Assembly: GCF_000801105.2 (NCBI RefSeq)
Contig: NC_079514.1
Span: forward strand, 16,594,293-16,658,292
Reading direction: 5' to 3'
Length of the DNA: 64,000 nucleotides
From: Raphanus sativus
Lineage: Eukaryota; Streptophyta; Magnoliopsida; Brassicales; Brassicaceae
Of this stretch, positions 12,906 through 22,718 are shown piece after piece; position 1 is the first letter of the stretch; each line of letters opens with the position of its first letter. Both the position numbers and the translations under genes were made by a program. The notes below the pieces were generated by a model. That model had not been told where the DNA came from, made no database searches, and saw only the letters and a program-made list of their open reading frames with translations.

Positions 12906-13392
12906 GGTTAATTCATCAGAAAGATACCGAAAAAATTCTGTCCATGTCTGTAGCATAATCCGAGTCACAAAACCCTTTAATACTAAACTTAGAACCTTTA
13001 GTAAATGTTAGACACCTTCCTGTAGCTCCTGTTTGGTACCCTTAAACCCACTTAACAGCTGTCCAGTGCTCTCTTCTGGGTTCAGACATAAACTGGATTA
13101 TTACTCCAATAGCAAAACCTAGATCAGGTCGAGAACCGACCATTGCATACATTATACTCCCTACAGCATTTGAATAGGGAATTTCTTCCATGAACTTTCT
13201 TTCCTCTTCCTTTTGCTCTGGTCTGAGACTCTTTAGTTTGAACTGAGATGAAGTTGGTGTCACCACGGCCTTTGCATCTGTTATTCCAAACGTTTCTACT
13301 ACTTTTGGTAGATAGCCTTCCTGTGATAATATTAAGGTTCCCTTCGATCTATCTATTATGATAGTTGATGACTTTCTAAAGCATAGACGCAA
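12905..13392 (-). pseudogene. Copia retrotransposon RT/RNase H remnant
   Basis: The minus strand encodes a Copia pol fragment: KGTLILSQEGYLPKVVETFG, then YSNAVGSIMYAMVGSRPDLGF and the RNase H start GFCDSDYATD. These are the conserved post-RT blocks of Ty1/Copia polyproteins. A stop lies directly after AVKWV and the frame ends near 13392, where a rearranged junction joins it to gag sequence. All of protease, integrase and most RT are missing. Confidence 0.8.
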
Positions 13393-13860
13393 ACGTTTAG
13401 AAAGTCATCAACATTTGCGTCTATGCTTTTAGAATCGTTCATCTTGAACGTTTAGAACTTATGTTGCAAGTAGATACGATTCGGCAAAGACTCCTTTGTG
13501 TACAACGTGTTGAGAGCTTCACACATCGCATCAGCCGTTTCGCAGTGACTGATTTTCCTTAGAACTTGGTTTCCAACATTTACAACAATGAGATCTTTGG
13601 CTTTCTCTAATTTCCCGAGCTTAACGGGATCAACTTTTGGAATGCTTCTTGCTTCTTCCTTTTCTGTGTCTTTCAAGGTATCATCTCCTTCTTCCTTGGC
13701 GACCAATGAATCCATGTGAAGCTTCTCATCAGTTAGGATATCCTTTAGCCCTAGGACAATAAAGTGAGCCATCATCCAAGCCTTCCATAGCAAGAAATCT
13801 CATGTCCCATCAAACCTATCCACATCGATCCTCGGCGTAGACATTCATGTTTAAGCACCC
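13393..13860 (-). pseudogene. Copia gag (UBN2-type) remnant
   Basis: The minus strand encodes a gag fragment with the motifs LWKAWMMAHFIVLGLKDIL, CETADAMCEALNTLYTKESL and LQHKF, typical of Copia gag. An in-frame TGA occurs where a FDGT-G-DF motif is usual, and another stop follows LQHKF. Together with the pol fragment to its left it is one internally deleted minus-strand Copia element. Confidence 0.75.
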
Positions 13861-13879
13861 TTGCAATCAAACCTGAATT

Positions 13880-13891
13880 GCTCTGATACCA
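13880..13891 (-). other. Copia primer-binding site (initiator tRNA-Met)
   Basis: The minus strand reads TGGTATCAGAGC, the standard primer-binding site of plant Copia elements complementary to initiator tRNA-Met. It sits between the gag remnant and a probable 5' LTR, giving the polarity of the relic. Confidence 0.8.
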
Positions 13892-13893
13892 CT

Positions 13894-14271
13894 TGTAAAG
13901 TTTTAAACCTACTTGTGCTTTAAGAACTTGAACAAGAACGTAACCAAAACATATTCTAATTCTATGAAATCAATATCTTTGTGTAACAATGAAAAGCTTA
14001 GATCACAATACAAAAGACTCTAACTCTTGAATTATCTCTCTCTCTCTCTATTGCTGTGAACCGTGATGACTAACAATGATCTAGGTCCCAAATTTATAAA
14101 ACCAGATTTTTCCTATCTACACAAGTCGTATGATCAAGTTTTTGTTTATGCTTCGTACAAACATTAACCGACTTTTGTTATTGCAGGAAATTGCAGTTGG
14201 ACTAAGACTGAATAATTAAGACCCATTAGTCCACAACTTGTAAGAATTCACTCGTAAACCTGTAAACTACA
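13894..14271 (-). repeat. Probable 5' LTR of the minus-strand Copia relic
   Basis: This stretch begins TGTAAAG immediately beside the primer-binding site and could end at ...AACTACA, giving TG...CA ends. A second LTR was not found in the window, so the outer boundary is a guess. It contains a CT microsatellite at about 14035-14051. Confidence 0.4.
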
Positions 14272-14462
14272 AGCCCTTTAAAAAAAAAAAATATTACAAC
14301 ATTTTGTCTTGATGGCTAGAGGAAAGCTTCTACGTTACCGTTTGACCACTAACCAGTTAACGCACGATAGATCTGGACCACAAAACACATTAACCGTATA
14401 TACGGTCTGGATCGCAAAAATCAACAATTTCATAAATAAATATTCAAGTGTAGAAAGCTGTT

Positions 14463-14796
14463 CAAACGTTCTACAGACTGGCCTAGATTTCGTATCCTAC
14501 TTAACCGGATAGAAGGTCTCTGTTCTCAGTTCACTGCAGTTGCTTTTGAGACGGAATCTGTTTCTTCAAACCAAGTCGCAAGAGAGATTGCTAAAAGTGT
14601 CTTACGAGATGGTCGTTTTCAGTCATACTTAGCCATAGGAGGGCCAGTTTGGCTTCATCATTTAATCAACAAGGAAGCTGCTTCTATTCGCTCGTAGATC
14701 TTTATTTTAGGTTGAGCGTATTGATCTTTCTTTGTTGTATCACACTCTGTTTCCTATTTCTTTGATTCAAATCAATGCAGAGGTTTAAAAAAAAAG
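14463..14796 (+). mobile_element. 5'-truncated LINE insertion with 15-bp target duplication
   Basis: The insert carries the last part of a plant LINE polyprotein. One frame includes GLCSQFTAVAFETESVSS and SVLRDGRFQSYLAIGGP and stops at 14695-14697. A short 3' untranslated tail ends in a run of A at 14787-14795. The 15-mer GTGTAGAAAGCTGTT is duplicated exactly at 14448-14462 and 14797-14811, so both ends of the insertion are known. Only the terminal ~330 bp of a multi-kilobase LINE integrated. Confidence 0.85.
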
Positions 14797-15114
14797 GTGT
14801 AGAAAGCTGTTTCATTGTTGATTTATTAGGCCTGGACCTAAGGCCCATATTGACATCTCTTTGTGGAGTATTAATTTGTCACCAACAATCAGTTTTCTCG
14901 TTAATTTCCCACGCTTATACGCCTGTTTTTTTTTTTTAAATGTCATTTAGATCCATTTAGTTTATTATTTTTAAATGAATAGTTACATTAAGACTCATTT
15001 ATTAAATGGGCATTCTACTTAAAATTAATGGGGATATTGGTAACCCATTTAGCTTAATATAATTAATTAATAATTAATTATTTTTTGTGAAATTTTTTGA
15101 TTATGTGGTTTTAA

Positions 15115-15795
15115 AGAGAAAACTTGATTTTGCGGTTTAGGCAGAAAAATTCTGATTTTACAATTGAGGGAGGGGGAGGGGGAGGCAAATTCTGATTTTG
15201 CAGTTTTGTAGGAAAACACATTTTTTGGTCTTGGCAAAAAAATTGATTTTACGATTTTGGTGAAAAATACGAAAACACATTTTACGGCGGGAAAAAAAAG
15301 AAAAAAAAATAGATTTTACAGTTTTGGTGGGAAAACACAATTTTACGGTTTTTGGCAAGAAAACTCGATTTTACGGTTTTTGAAGGAAAAATTGAATTTG
15401 TGTTTTCTGCATGAAACTCGATTTTGCGGATTTGGTGGGAAAACTCGGTCGGTTTGACGGTTTTGACGGAAAACTCAATTTTGCGATTTTTGAAAAAACT
15501 CTATTTTATGGCTTTGGCGGGAAAAATCAATTTTACGGTTTTGGTGGGAAAACTTGATTTCACGGTTTTGGCGAGAAAATTTGATTTCACGATTTTGGCG
15601 GAAAAACTCTATTTTGCATTTTTGGCTGTAAAGTTGATTTTACATTTTTGGTGGAAAATTTGATTTTGCGGTTTGGGTAAGAAAACTTGATTTTAGGGTT
15701 TTGACGGAAAGATCAATTTTACGGTTTGAGAGGAAAACTTGATTTTGTGGTTTTTGCGAAAATACACGATTTCAAGGTTTTACTAGGACAATTTG
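15115..15795. repeat. Degenerate ~24-bp minisatellite
   Basis: Units of the type GATTTTRCGGTTTTGGYGGGAAAAYTT are repeated about 25-28 times with substitutions and small length changes. Open frames in both directions (for example 15257-15663 plus) are by-products of the repeat. Flanks are AT-rich and non-coding. Confidence 0.9.
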
Positions 15796-16152
15796 ATTTA
15801 TGTTTATATAATAAAAGTCATTTAATTTTTTATTTGCTTCATTTAATTTTTGTTAAGAGCATAAAATTAAAACAATTAAAAATTAAATTAGCAATGTTTT
15901 AAATGTGTCTGCACAGGTTAGTGCAAAATTCATAGATCTAAATAGATACCCCTAATAGATCTATTTTTAAATAAATCTAAATAGGTATGAGTTTTAAATG
16001 GATAGGTCTTAAACAAGGTGGATTTAAATAGGTTGGATTTTACCATTTTAACATCCCTAGTTTAAACCTACTAAAATGCTGATTGAATTTATGATGAAAG
16101 AAAACTCTCTCAATGTCAGTATTAGTTTGGTTCGAGTTTTTGAGAACATGTA

Positions 16153-16627
16153 TCCCCTATATATTAAAAAGAACATCTTTTGTAGCCACATGTGATTATC
16201 ACAATCATTTTTAGAATATTTAGAAAAATATGTTGGTTCATCTAAATATATAATAAGTCTTTTATTAAACTAACCATAATTTAATTATTAATATTATTCA
16301 TTGTTTCCTTGTATAAAAACCACAGAATTGTCTAATGTGGCTTATGTATATATGATAATTAATGATTTTGAATAATAAAGATTTTATAAACTTTGTCTAT
16401 TCTCCATCATTTCTTAAAACTATAACTTATTAAAATAAATTAAACAATCACATAAACTATATAATAAAAATTTAGATTTTTATGTATGTGTTATATTTTG
16501 ACTTTTTAAAATCGACTATAAATAACTTTGTTAAAAATTTCACATCGAATTTTTGTGATCCATTGTTTAAAATTTATGTTATAATAAGATAAAAATGATT
16601 ACAAAGTTAATTAAGTAGGAAGTCTTA

Positions 16628-16670
<43 letters not shown>

Positions 16671-17095
16671 TTAAGATAGATTATATACCATATAAAATAC
16701 ATAATTATTCTAATTTCTAAATTTGTTTTTATTTTTTTGGAGAAAATTTGTGAACAAATAATTACAACTTAATATTTATATTTTAAACTTTGCATTGAAT
16801 GTTTTTATTATTATAAGTTACTAAAACTATTAAATATCCCACAAAATGTTTTTGTTATCAGTGATTTTAATTTTTTGTTATAAAAAATACAAATGATCAA
16901 AATATAAAAAGTGTATGTTTGGATTAATAAAATTTATTTATGTGTTTATACCAGTTTAATTATATACATAGGAGTTACTAAATTTTTAATTATTTAATAT
17001 ATTATTATTATTTTATAATATGTAAAAAACATATAATACATAATAATAATTTATATATAATATTCATTTCGCGCAAAACGTGGGTCTTAACCTAG
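16153..17095 (+). mobile_element. Non-autonomous Helitron, 943 bp
   Basis: The 5' end is A|TCCCCTATATATTAAAAAG. The 3' end is CGCGCAAAACGTGGGTCTTAAC-CTAG|T, with a degraded hairpin upstream of CTAG. Insertion between A and T is standard for Helitrons. The interior is AT-rich with a (TA)n run at 16634-16669 and no Rep/helicase coding. Confidence 0.65.
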
Positions 17096-17953
17096 TCTAT
17101 ACTGTATAAAATCAGCTTGTTATATGTTATTAACCATCTATCTACATTTTAAAGAAATAGAGAAAACATGTATAACAAACTACCAAAACTTCCATTTATT
17201 TATAACAAAAAGTAGCTCTTCGATTATTTTGGTTTCCAATGGAATCATCTATACAGTGACAGTCGACTGTGTTCAGATAACTTTTCGGTTCTTTTGATTA
17301 AAAGTGTGAAGAGGTCGGCAGAATCTGCTTGGTGTTTTAAAAGATACAGATTTTAGTATTATGGGTTTCGAAGAAAAAGTTTTGATTGTTTGTTCAATAG
17401 TAGCAGCATTTTCTCATTTTATGATTTTATCATACACGCATTAAATACTGTTTCTGTTTCTGTTCTATGGCAAATCAGGTATCTATAAATTAGGGGGTTG
17501 CTAGATTTTGATCTTTAAACTCGGATTTTTCCATTTAACAAAATACTAGATTTTAACATGCGCAGAGGCGGATCCATATAGAGAGAAGTGGGATCACTTG
17601 ATACCCCAAAAATATAATATAATGTTGTTTTATATTGAAAACTGTTAAAAAAAAAATATTGAAAACTGTTAAAGAATCAGTAGTTGAGTTGGTAAAACTC
17701 TGTATCTGAGCCCCCGAATACCCGGATCGATTTTTCTAAATGACACATTTATTTTTTCTGACCCCAGTAAATTAATTTCCTGGTTCACTCCTAAACCCGC
17801 TCAACCGTGCCAGTATTTATTTTTACACATTATATATACACTTGTTTTACATAATTAGTATATATTTACTCATATATTTAAATGTTTATATAATTATTTC
17901 AAATACAGTAATTTTATAGTTTTTATACTGTAAATTAATTAATTATTTCAAAT

Positions 17954-17992
<39 letters not shown>

Positions 17993-18394
17993 TATGATGC
18001 TTTTTATTGTGTATTTGTTTTATATATTGAATTTGCTTTTGATTATTAAACCAATTTTTTATACATGAAATAACATATTTGAAAATTAATTTGAAATTAA
18101 TTTATTAAGATCCTGATTCGTGATTCAAAGCGTTAGATTTGTTTTAGCATTTTTTTGTATATTCATTTTATATAATAAATTATTGTATATAAAAGTTTAA
18201 GATAATAATTTTCAGACATGTATATTATAGTGTATTATATATTAGCATAGTTTTATATTTATGAAAATAAAATATATTAATTTATAAATTTTAAATAATG
18301 GTTTTATTTTAAAATAACAGATATTCTTATAAAATAGATAAAATAGGATATATTTTATTCTTTTTCATTTCATAAAATATAGCTGAACACACAC

Positions 18395-18426
<32 letters not shown>

Positions 18427-18642
18427 CTAATGTATAATAAAATTTTATTACTAACTTTTTAACAACGACCATATAGCCTTTATAACTTTCAATGTAAAAG
18501 AACAAAAAATATTATATGAAAGGAAAAGCTGGAAGAGATGAACATATTTTTCCAAACATCAAATCTCAACAGGAAGTAAGACTACAAATTTCATGAAAGT
18601 TCGTAAAAGCTTTTAAAAAGCCATAAGATGGCTTTGATCGAT
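17096..18642. other. AT-rich intergenic DNA with CA/TA microsatellites
   Basis: Microsatellites lie at about 17955-17992 and 18390-18425 (CA runs passing into TA runs). A segment at 17568-17810 (AGGCGGATCC... to ...CTCAACCGTGCC) looks transposon-derived but has no clear ends. No gene is seen. Confidence 0.5.
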
Positions 18643-20115
18643 TGATGTCTTGCATATTTGCATTGTTTTAGCTATTTATTCATAAGCATTTGCATCATAT
18701 AGATTAGGATTTAGACATGTTTAGGTTGCATTTGGCATACATATGTCTCTATCAGGTATTGGAACACCACATGGAGTTCTTGGAGACATTTGGAAGCAAT
18801 GTGATCAAAAAGGGGGTGAAAGATGAGCATGGATGGAGGCCTTAGAGAAATCTTCTGTTGCTAAGATTTTTTGGAGACACAGGAAGTTGAGTCAGCTTTC
18901 TAATGGAAGTAGTTTCAAGTCATTTGGAGATGCAATGGAGGAGTTATGATCAATTTACTATAGGCATATCCATCCTGGTCGAGAACCGCAGAGTGACCTT
19001 CTGGAGCGACCTTCTAAGGTAGCTCCTAACCAGAGCGACCAACCAGAGCGACCCACCTAAGTAGCTCGCGTTTTCATCTCCCGGAGACACAAAAATGGAG
19101 GCTGGAGCGACCTTTCAGAGCGACCCTCCAAGGTCGCTCCCAACCCCAGAGCGACCTCCTGGAGTGACCCTCTGAGGTCGCTCCACGTTATCTGCTGCAC
19201 GATTTTATTATTTTTCAAGGACCTTTTTGCAATTGTTGTGCACGTTTTTGCACTTGGAAAACCTAATGTTTAAGTACTATGTAGCCACCATTTGGCAAAC
19301 TATCTTTTATCTATTGAAGAACACAAAACTCTCTCAAGAAAAGTTGTCTTTTGGATTTGATTGTTCTTGTGTTCTTGTGAGTTTCTCTTCTAATTCTCTA
19401 TATGATTCATCTGAAATCCACCATGGGTTTAAGAGGAATCATGGAGATTAGTGAGTAATCACCTTTTGGATTCATGGGTTAGGGTGATTAAGGGTGATTA
19501 GGCTAGTTCTAGGATGTTTTAGGTATAGATCATACTTGTTCCTTGCATAGTAGAGTGATCTTAATGCATCATTTGAGTAGGCCACTCAAAGGGTGATCTC
19601 TAGGCATTTCTCACCCGACAGGTGTTTGATGAAATGCCTGAGTCAACTCTCCTAGGCTTTTAGTGTACTTTGCCAAAGAGATTTGTTGTTAAAGATGCTA
19701 AGATAGCTAATAGACTTGTTAGTAATGATTGCTTGCATGTTATTCAACCAAAGACATTTGATGTTTGAGACATGTTAGCAAATGAGCATTCATCTAAACA
19801 TAGAGCTTGCTTAGAATTGTGTCTAGGCTTAAAGTTGATAGTTTGATTTATCATTTACATTCCTTAGTTCGAAACCTGATCACCCAAGGTCTAAATCCCT
19901 ATACCCATGAGTTCTCCTTTCCAATAGCTTAAAAGTATCATTTTTATTGCTTTGCATTAGCTTTAATCATTAGTTTAGAAATCATCAAATCACTGGCTGC
20001 ACTTAGATTAGGCAAATACTTGCATTCTCACTGCTTTGAGTCCCTCAGAATTGGTTCGACAACTTACTACCACTATACTATCATTTGACTTAGGAGCTCA
20101 AAACTCCTAGCATCA
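18643..20115 (+). repeat. 5' LTR of the Athila-type element
   Basis: It opens TGATGTCTTGCATATTTGC and closes AACTCCTAGCATCA. A GC-rich block at about 18975-19185 carries repeated GAGCGACC / GGTCGCTC motifs in both orientations. A 74-codon frame (19227-19451) recurs in the 3' LTR because of the repeat, not because it is a gene. Confidence 0.93.
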
Positions 20116-20118
20116 AAT

Positions 20119-20131
20119 TGGCGCCGTTGCC
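20119..20131 (+). other. Athila-type primer-binding site
   Basis: TGGCGCCGTTGCC lies 3 bases after the 5' LTR. It would pair with the 3' end of a tRNA (tRNA-Asp in Athila elements as I recall) and is a hallmark of that group. Confidence 0.85.
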
Positions 20132-20243
20132 AAATTCTGAGTTTGATTTGAACATTGAGATTTAGTCATTTGCTTGAGACTAAGTCATTTTTATTTTTGT
20201 AAGTTACTGATTCTCTTCTTCACTCTTTGTGATTTTCAGGTGT

Positions 20244-22718
20244 ATGAACTTGAGGAGCAAGGGTACATCAAACCTTGTTCCAAGAGCCGCAGACATCAGA
20301 GCTTTAGAGAGAGAGTGTGCTAGAAAAAGAAGAGAAGAAGAGCAAAAAGCTTTACTGCAGACACAGGAAGCTGAGATGGCTGATCCACAAAATCCTCTGA
20401 ACCCCAATGGAGTAAACAATGCTCCACAAGGGCCCCAACAGCGACCAGCTCGCCCCATTGGCACTTATGACTGCCCCAACATCCATGGTCCTAGACTTGG
20501 AATCCGAGCACCAGCTGTGGCTGCTAACAATTTTGAGATCAAGTCAGGACTGCTAAACTGCATAGAGAACAACAAGTATCATGGTCTGGCTGTGGAGGAC
20601 CCATTTGATCACTTGGATAAGTTTGACAGCTACTGTGGTATGTCAAAGACTATTGGTGTGTCAGAGGATGTCTTAAAGCTCAAGCTATTCCCTTTCTCTT
20701 TGGGGGATAAGGCACGTCAATGGGAGAAGTCTCTACCAAGTGACTCTATCACCACTTGGGAAGACTGCAAAAGGGCATTCTTGGAGAAGTTCTTCTCTAC
20801 CTCAAGAACTGCTAAGTTGAGGAATGAGATCTCCAGCTTCCAACAGAAGAACTTGGAAGGATTCAGTGAAGCTTGGGAGAGATTCAATGGTTACCAAGCT
20901 CAGTGCCCACACCATGGATTCTCTAAGGAGAGCTTGCTGAGTACATTCTACAGAGGTGCTCTTCCTAAGTACAGAGCCAGACTGGATACAGTTAGCAATG
21001 GGTTCTTTTTGGGGAGAACTGAGGAAGAGGCAGAGGCTCTGGTTGACAACATGGTTAAGAATGATGCAGTCTACAGTGGAGACCACGACAGAAGCAGCAT
21101 AGGTGATGACAATCAAACAAGGAATGAGATAAAGGCTCTTCAGGAGAAGATTGACAAACTCATTGCTGATAAGGCCACACAAGCGCAGGTGAACTTTGTT
21201 GGTAACCCACAACAGGAGATACCTCCTACTGTCAATGAGGTTGATGGTTTGGAAGGGCAAGAAGAATTGTGTTTCATCAACAGTAATGGTAGCTGGTACA
21301 AGAAGGAACCCAACTTTCAGTACAACAACTACCAACAGAAGCCCTATTCAAACAACCAGCAAAGTGGTTATCAGCCTAGAAACAACCAGCAGCCTCAGCA
21401 AACCTCCTCTCCTAGCTCCTCCGCCACTCAAGAGAACAGCACTGATGCCTTACTGAAACAGATCTTGGAGTCTCAGACTAGAAGTGAGAAGCATGTGGGC
21501 TATGAGCTGAAGAACCTTCACTCCAAGATTGATGGGAGCTACAATGAGCTCGACAACAAATTCACCCACCTCGCTTCTTCTGTCAAGAATTTGGAGAATC
21601 AGTTTGCTTCCATGAGCTCCCACCAGAACCGCCAGCAAGGATCTCTACCTGGAAAGTCAGATCAAAACCCCAAGGAAGCAAAAGCTGTCACACTTAGGAG
21701 TGGTAAGCAGTTGACTCCTGTAACCCTCACCAAGGATGCTGAGAAACAAGGTGAGGAGGTGGCCATCAACCTAGATGATGAAGTGGTCATTGTTGATGAG
21801 AAGACAGATGCTGAGATCTTGGAGAAGATTGTGAAAGCCAAGGGTAAAGGAAAGGTTGGAGAAGAGAAGAAAACAACAAAAGATGGTGAATATGCTGCTC
21901 CAGCAAGTGAGAGCTCTCCTGTCCCCCCTCCCTATGAACCAAAGCTTCCATTCTCTGGTAGATTCAAGAAGCAGCTGCTACAGAAGTACAAGGCTTTGTT
22001 TGAGAAGCAGATGAGTGAAGCTCAGGTTACAATGCCCATCATTGATGCTTTCATGCTGATTCCTCAATACAGCAAACTCCTGAAAGATGTTGTAGCTGCT
22101 AAGAAGAAGGAGATGGAGGGCATGATGGTTCTGAGTCATGAGTGCAATGCCATCATTCAGAGGCTAGATACTCCAGAGAAGCTAGAAGATCCAGGATGCT
22201 TCACACTCCCTTGTGCTCTTGGACCTATGGTATTTGAGAAATGTCTCTGCGATTTGGGAGCTAGTGTCAGCTTGATGCCTTTGTCTGTGGCAAAGAAGCT
22301 TGGCTTCACTCAATACAAGAAGCGTAGACTCTCTCTGGTGTTGGCTGATCGTTCAGTGAAGTACCCTGTGGGCATCCTAGAGAACCTCCCTGTGAAGATT
22401 GGAAGGTATGAGATACCTACAGATTTTGTGGTGCTTGAAATGGGTGAGGAGGCTCAAGACCCATTGATTCTTGGAAGACCATTCTTAGCTACAGCAGGAG
22501 CTATTGTGAATGTGAAGGAAGGAAATATTGACCTCCATTTGGGCAAGGAGAACATCCTCCACTTTGACATCAAGGAGAAGATGAGGAACCCCACTGTATT
22601 TGGACAAGCCTTCACCATTGAAGAGATGAATCCTCCTCCTGCTGATGATCACTTTGATGAGCAACCACCTGAGGAAGATGGGGTGTCAACTCCACTTTCT
22701 GCACCTAGTCCAGCCTGA
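20244..22718 (+). CDS. Athila-type gag with C-terminal aspartic protease (824 aa)
   Basis: This is the capsid polyprotein of the LTR element. The ATG at 20244 is chosen; an upstream in-frame GTG at 20229 is unlikely to be used. A retrotransposon gag core lies near residues 110-260, with motifs DPFDHLDKFDSYC, FPFSLGDKARQWEKSLP and TFYRGALPKYRARLD. A Gln/Asn-rich linker follows, then a charged acidic/basic region, and finally a retropepsin-like domain with DLGAS (catalytic Asp near residue 670), SLMPLSVAKKLG and PLILGRPFLAT. The frame is uninterrupted. It stops at 22716-22718, just where a pol region would start in a full element. No CCHC knuckle is seen in the linker. Confidence 0.88.
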   Translation: MNLRSKGTSNLVPRAADIRALERECARKRREEEQKALLQTQEAEMADPQNPLNPNGVNNAPQGPQQRPARPIGTYDCPNIHGPRLGIRAPAVAANNFEIKSGLLNCIENNKYHGLAVEDPFDHLDKFDSYCGMSKTIGVSEDVLKLKLFPFSLGDKARQWEKSLPSDSITTWEDCKRAFLEKFFSTSRTAKLRNEISSFQQKNLEGFSEAWERFNGYQAQCPHHGFSKESLLSTFYRGALPKYRARLDTVSNGFFLGRTEEEAEALVDNMVKNDAVYSGDHDRSSIGDDNQTRNEIKALQEKIDKLIADKATQAQVNFVGNPQQEIPPTVNEVDGLEGQEELCFINSNGSWYKKEPNFQYNNYQQKPYSNNQQSGYQPRNNQQPQQTSSPSSSATQENSTDALLKQILESQTRSEKHVGYELKNLHSKIDGSYNELDNKFTHLASSVKNLENQFASMSSHQNRQQGSLPGKSDQNPKEAKAVTLRSGKQLTPVTLTKDAEKQGEEVAINLDDEVVIVDEKTDAEILEKIVKAKGKGKVGEEKKTTKDGEYAAPASESSPVPPPYEPKLPFSGRFKKQLLQKYKALFEKQMSEAQVTMPIIDAFMLIPQYSKLLKDVVAAKKKEMEGMMVLSHECNAIIQRLDTPEKLEDPGCFTLPCALGPMVFEKCLCDLGASVSLMPLSVAKKLGFTQYKKRRLSLVLADRSVKYPVGILENLPVKIGRYEIPTDFVVLEMGEEAQDPLILGRPFLATAGAIVNVKEGNIDLHLGKENILHFDIKEKMRNPTVFGQAFTIEEMNPPPADDHFDEQPPEEDGVSTPLSAPSPA

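Noticed and set aside
14827..16059. hAT element enclosing the 24-bp minisatellite (TAGGCCTGG start, CATCCCTA end)
   Set aside because: The proposed ends are poor inverted matches and the flanking 8-mers differ.
17660..17760. Possible tRNA gene or SINE (GTTGAGTTGGTAAAACTC...GGATCGATTTTTC)
   Set aside because: A-box/B-box resemblance is weak, no cloverleaf can be formed convincingly and no target duplication was found.
19227..19451. 74-codon frame repeated at 25218-25442
   Set aside because: It recurs only because it lies in the two LTRs; its sequence is unlike any family I recognise.
20204..20464. Minus-strand frames across the Athila gag gene (also 20802-21335)
   Set aside because: They are antisense shadows of the long gag frame and show no domain.
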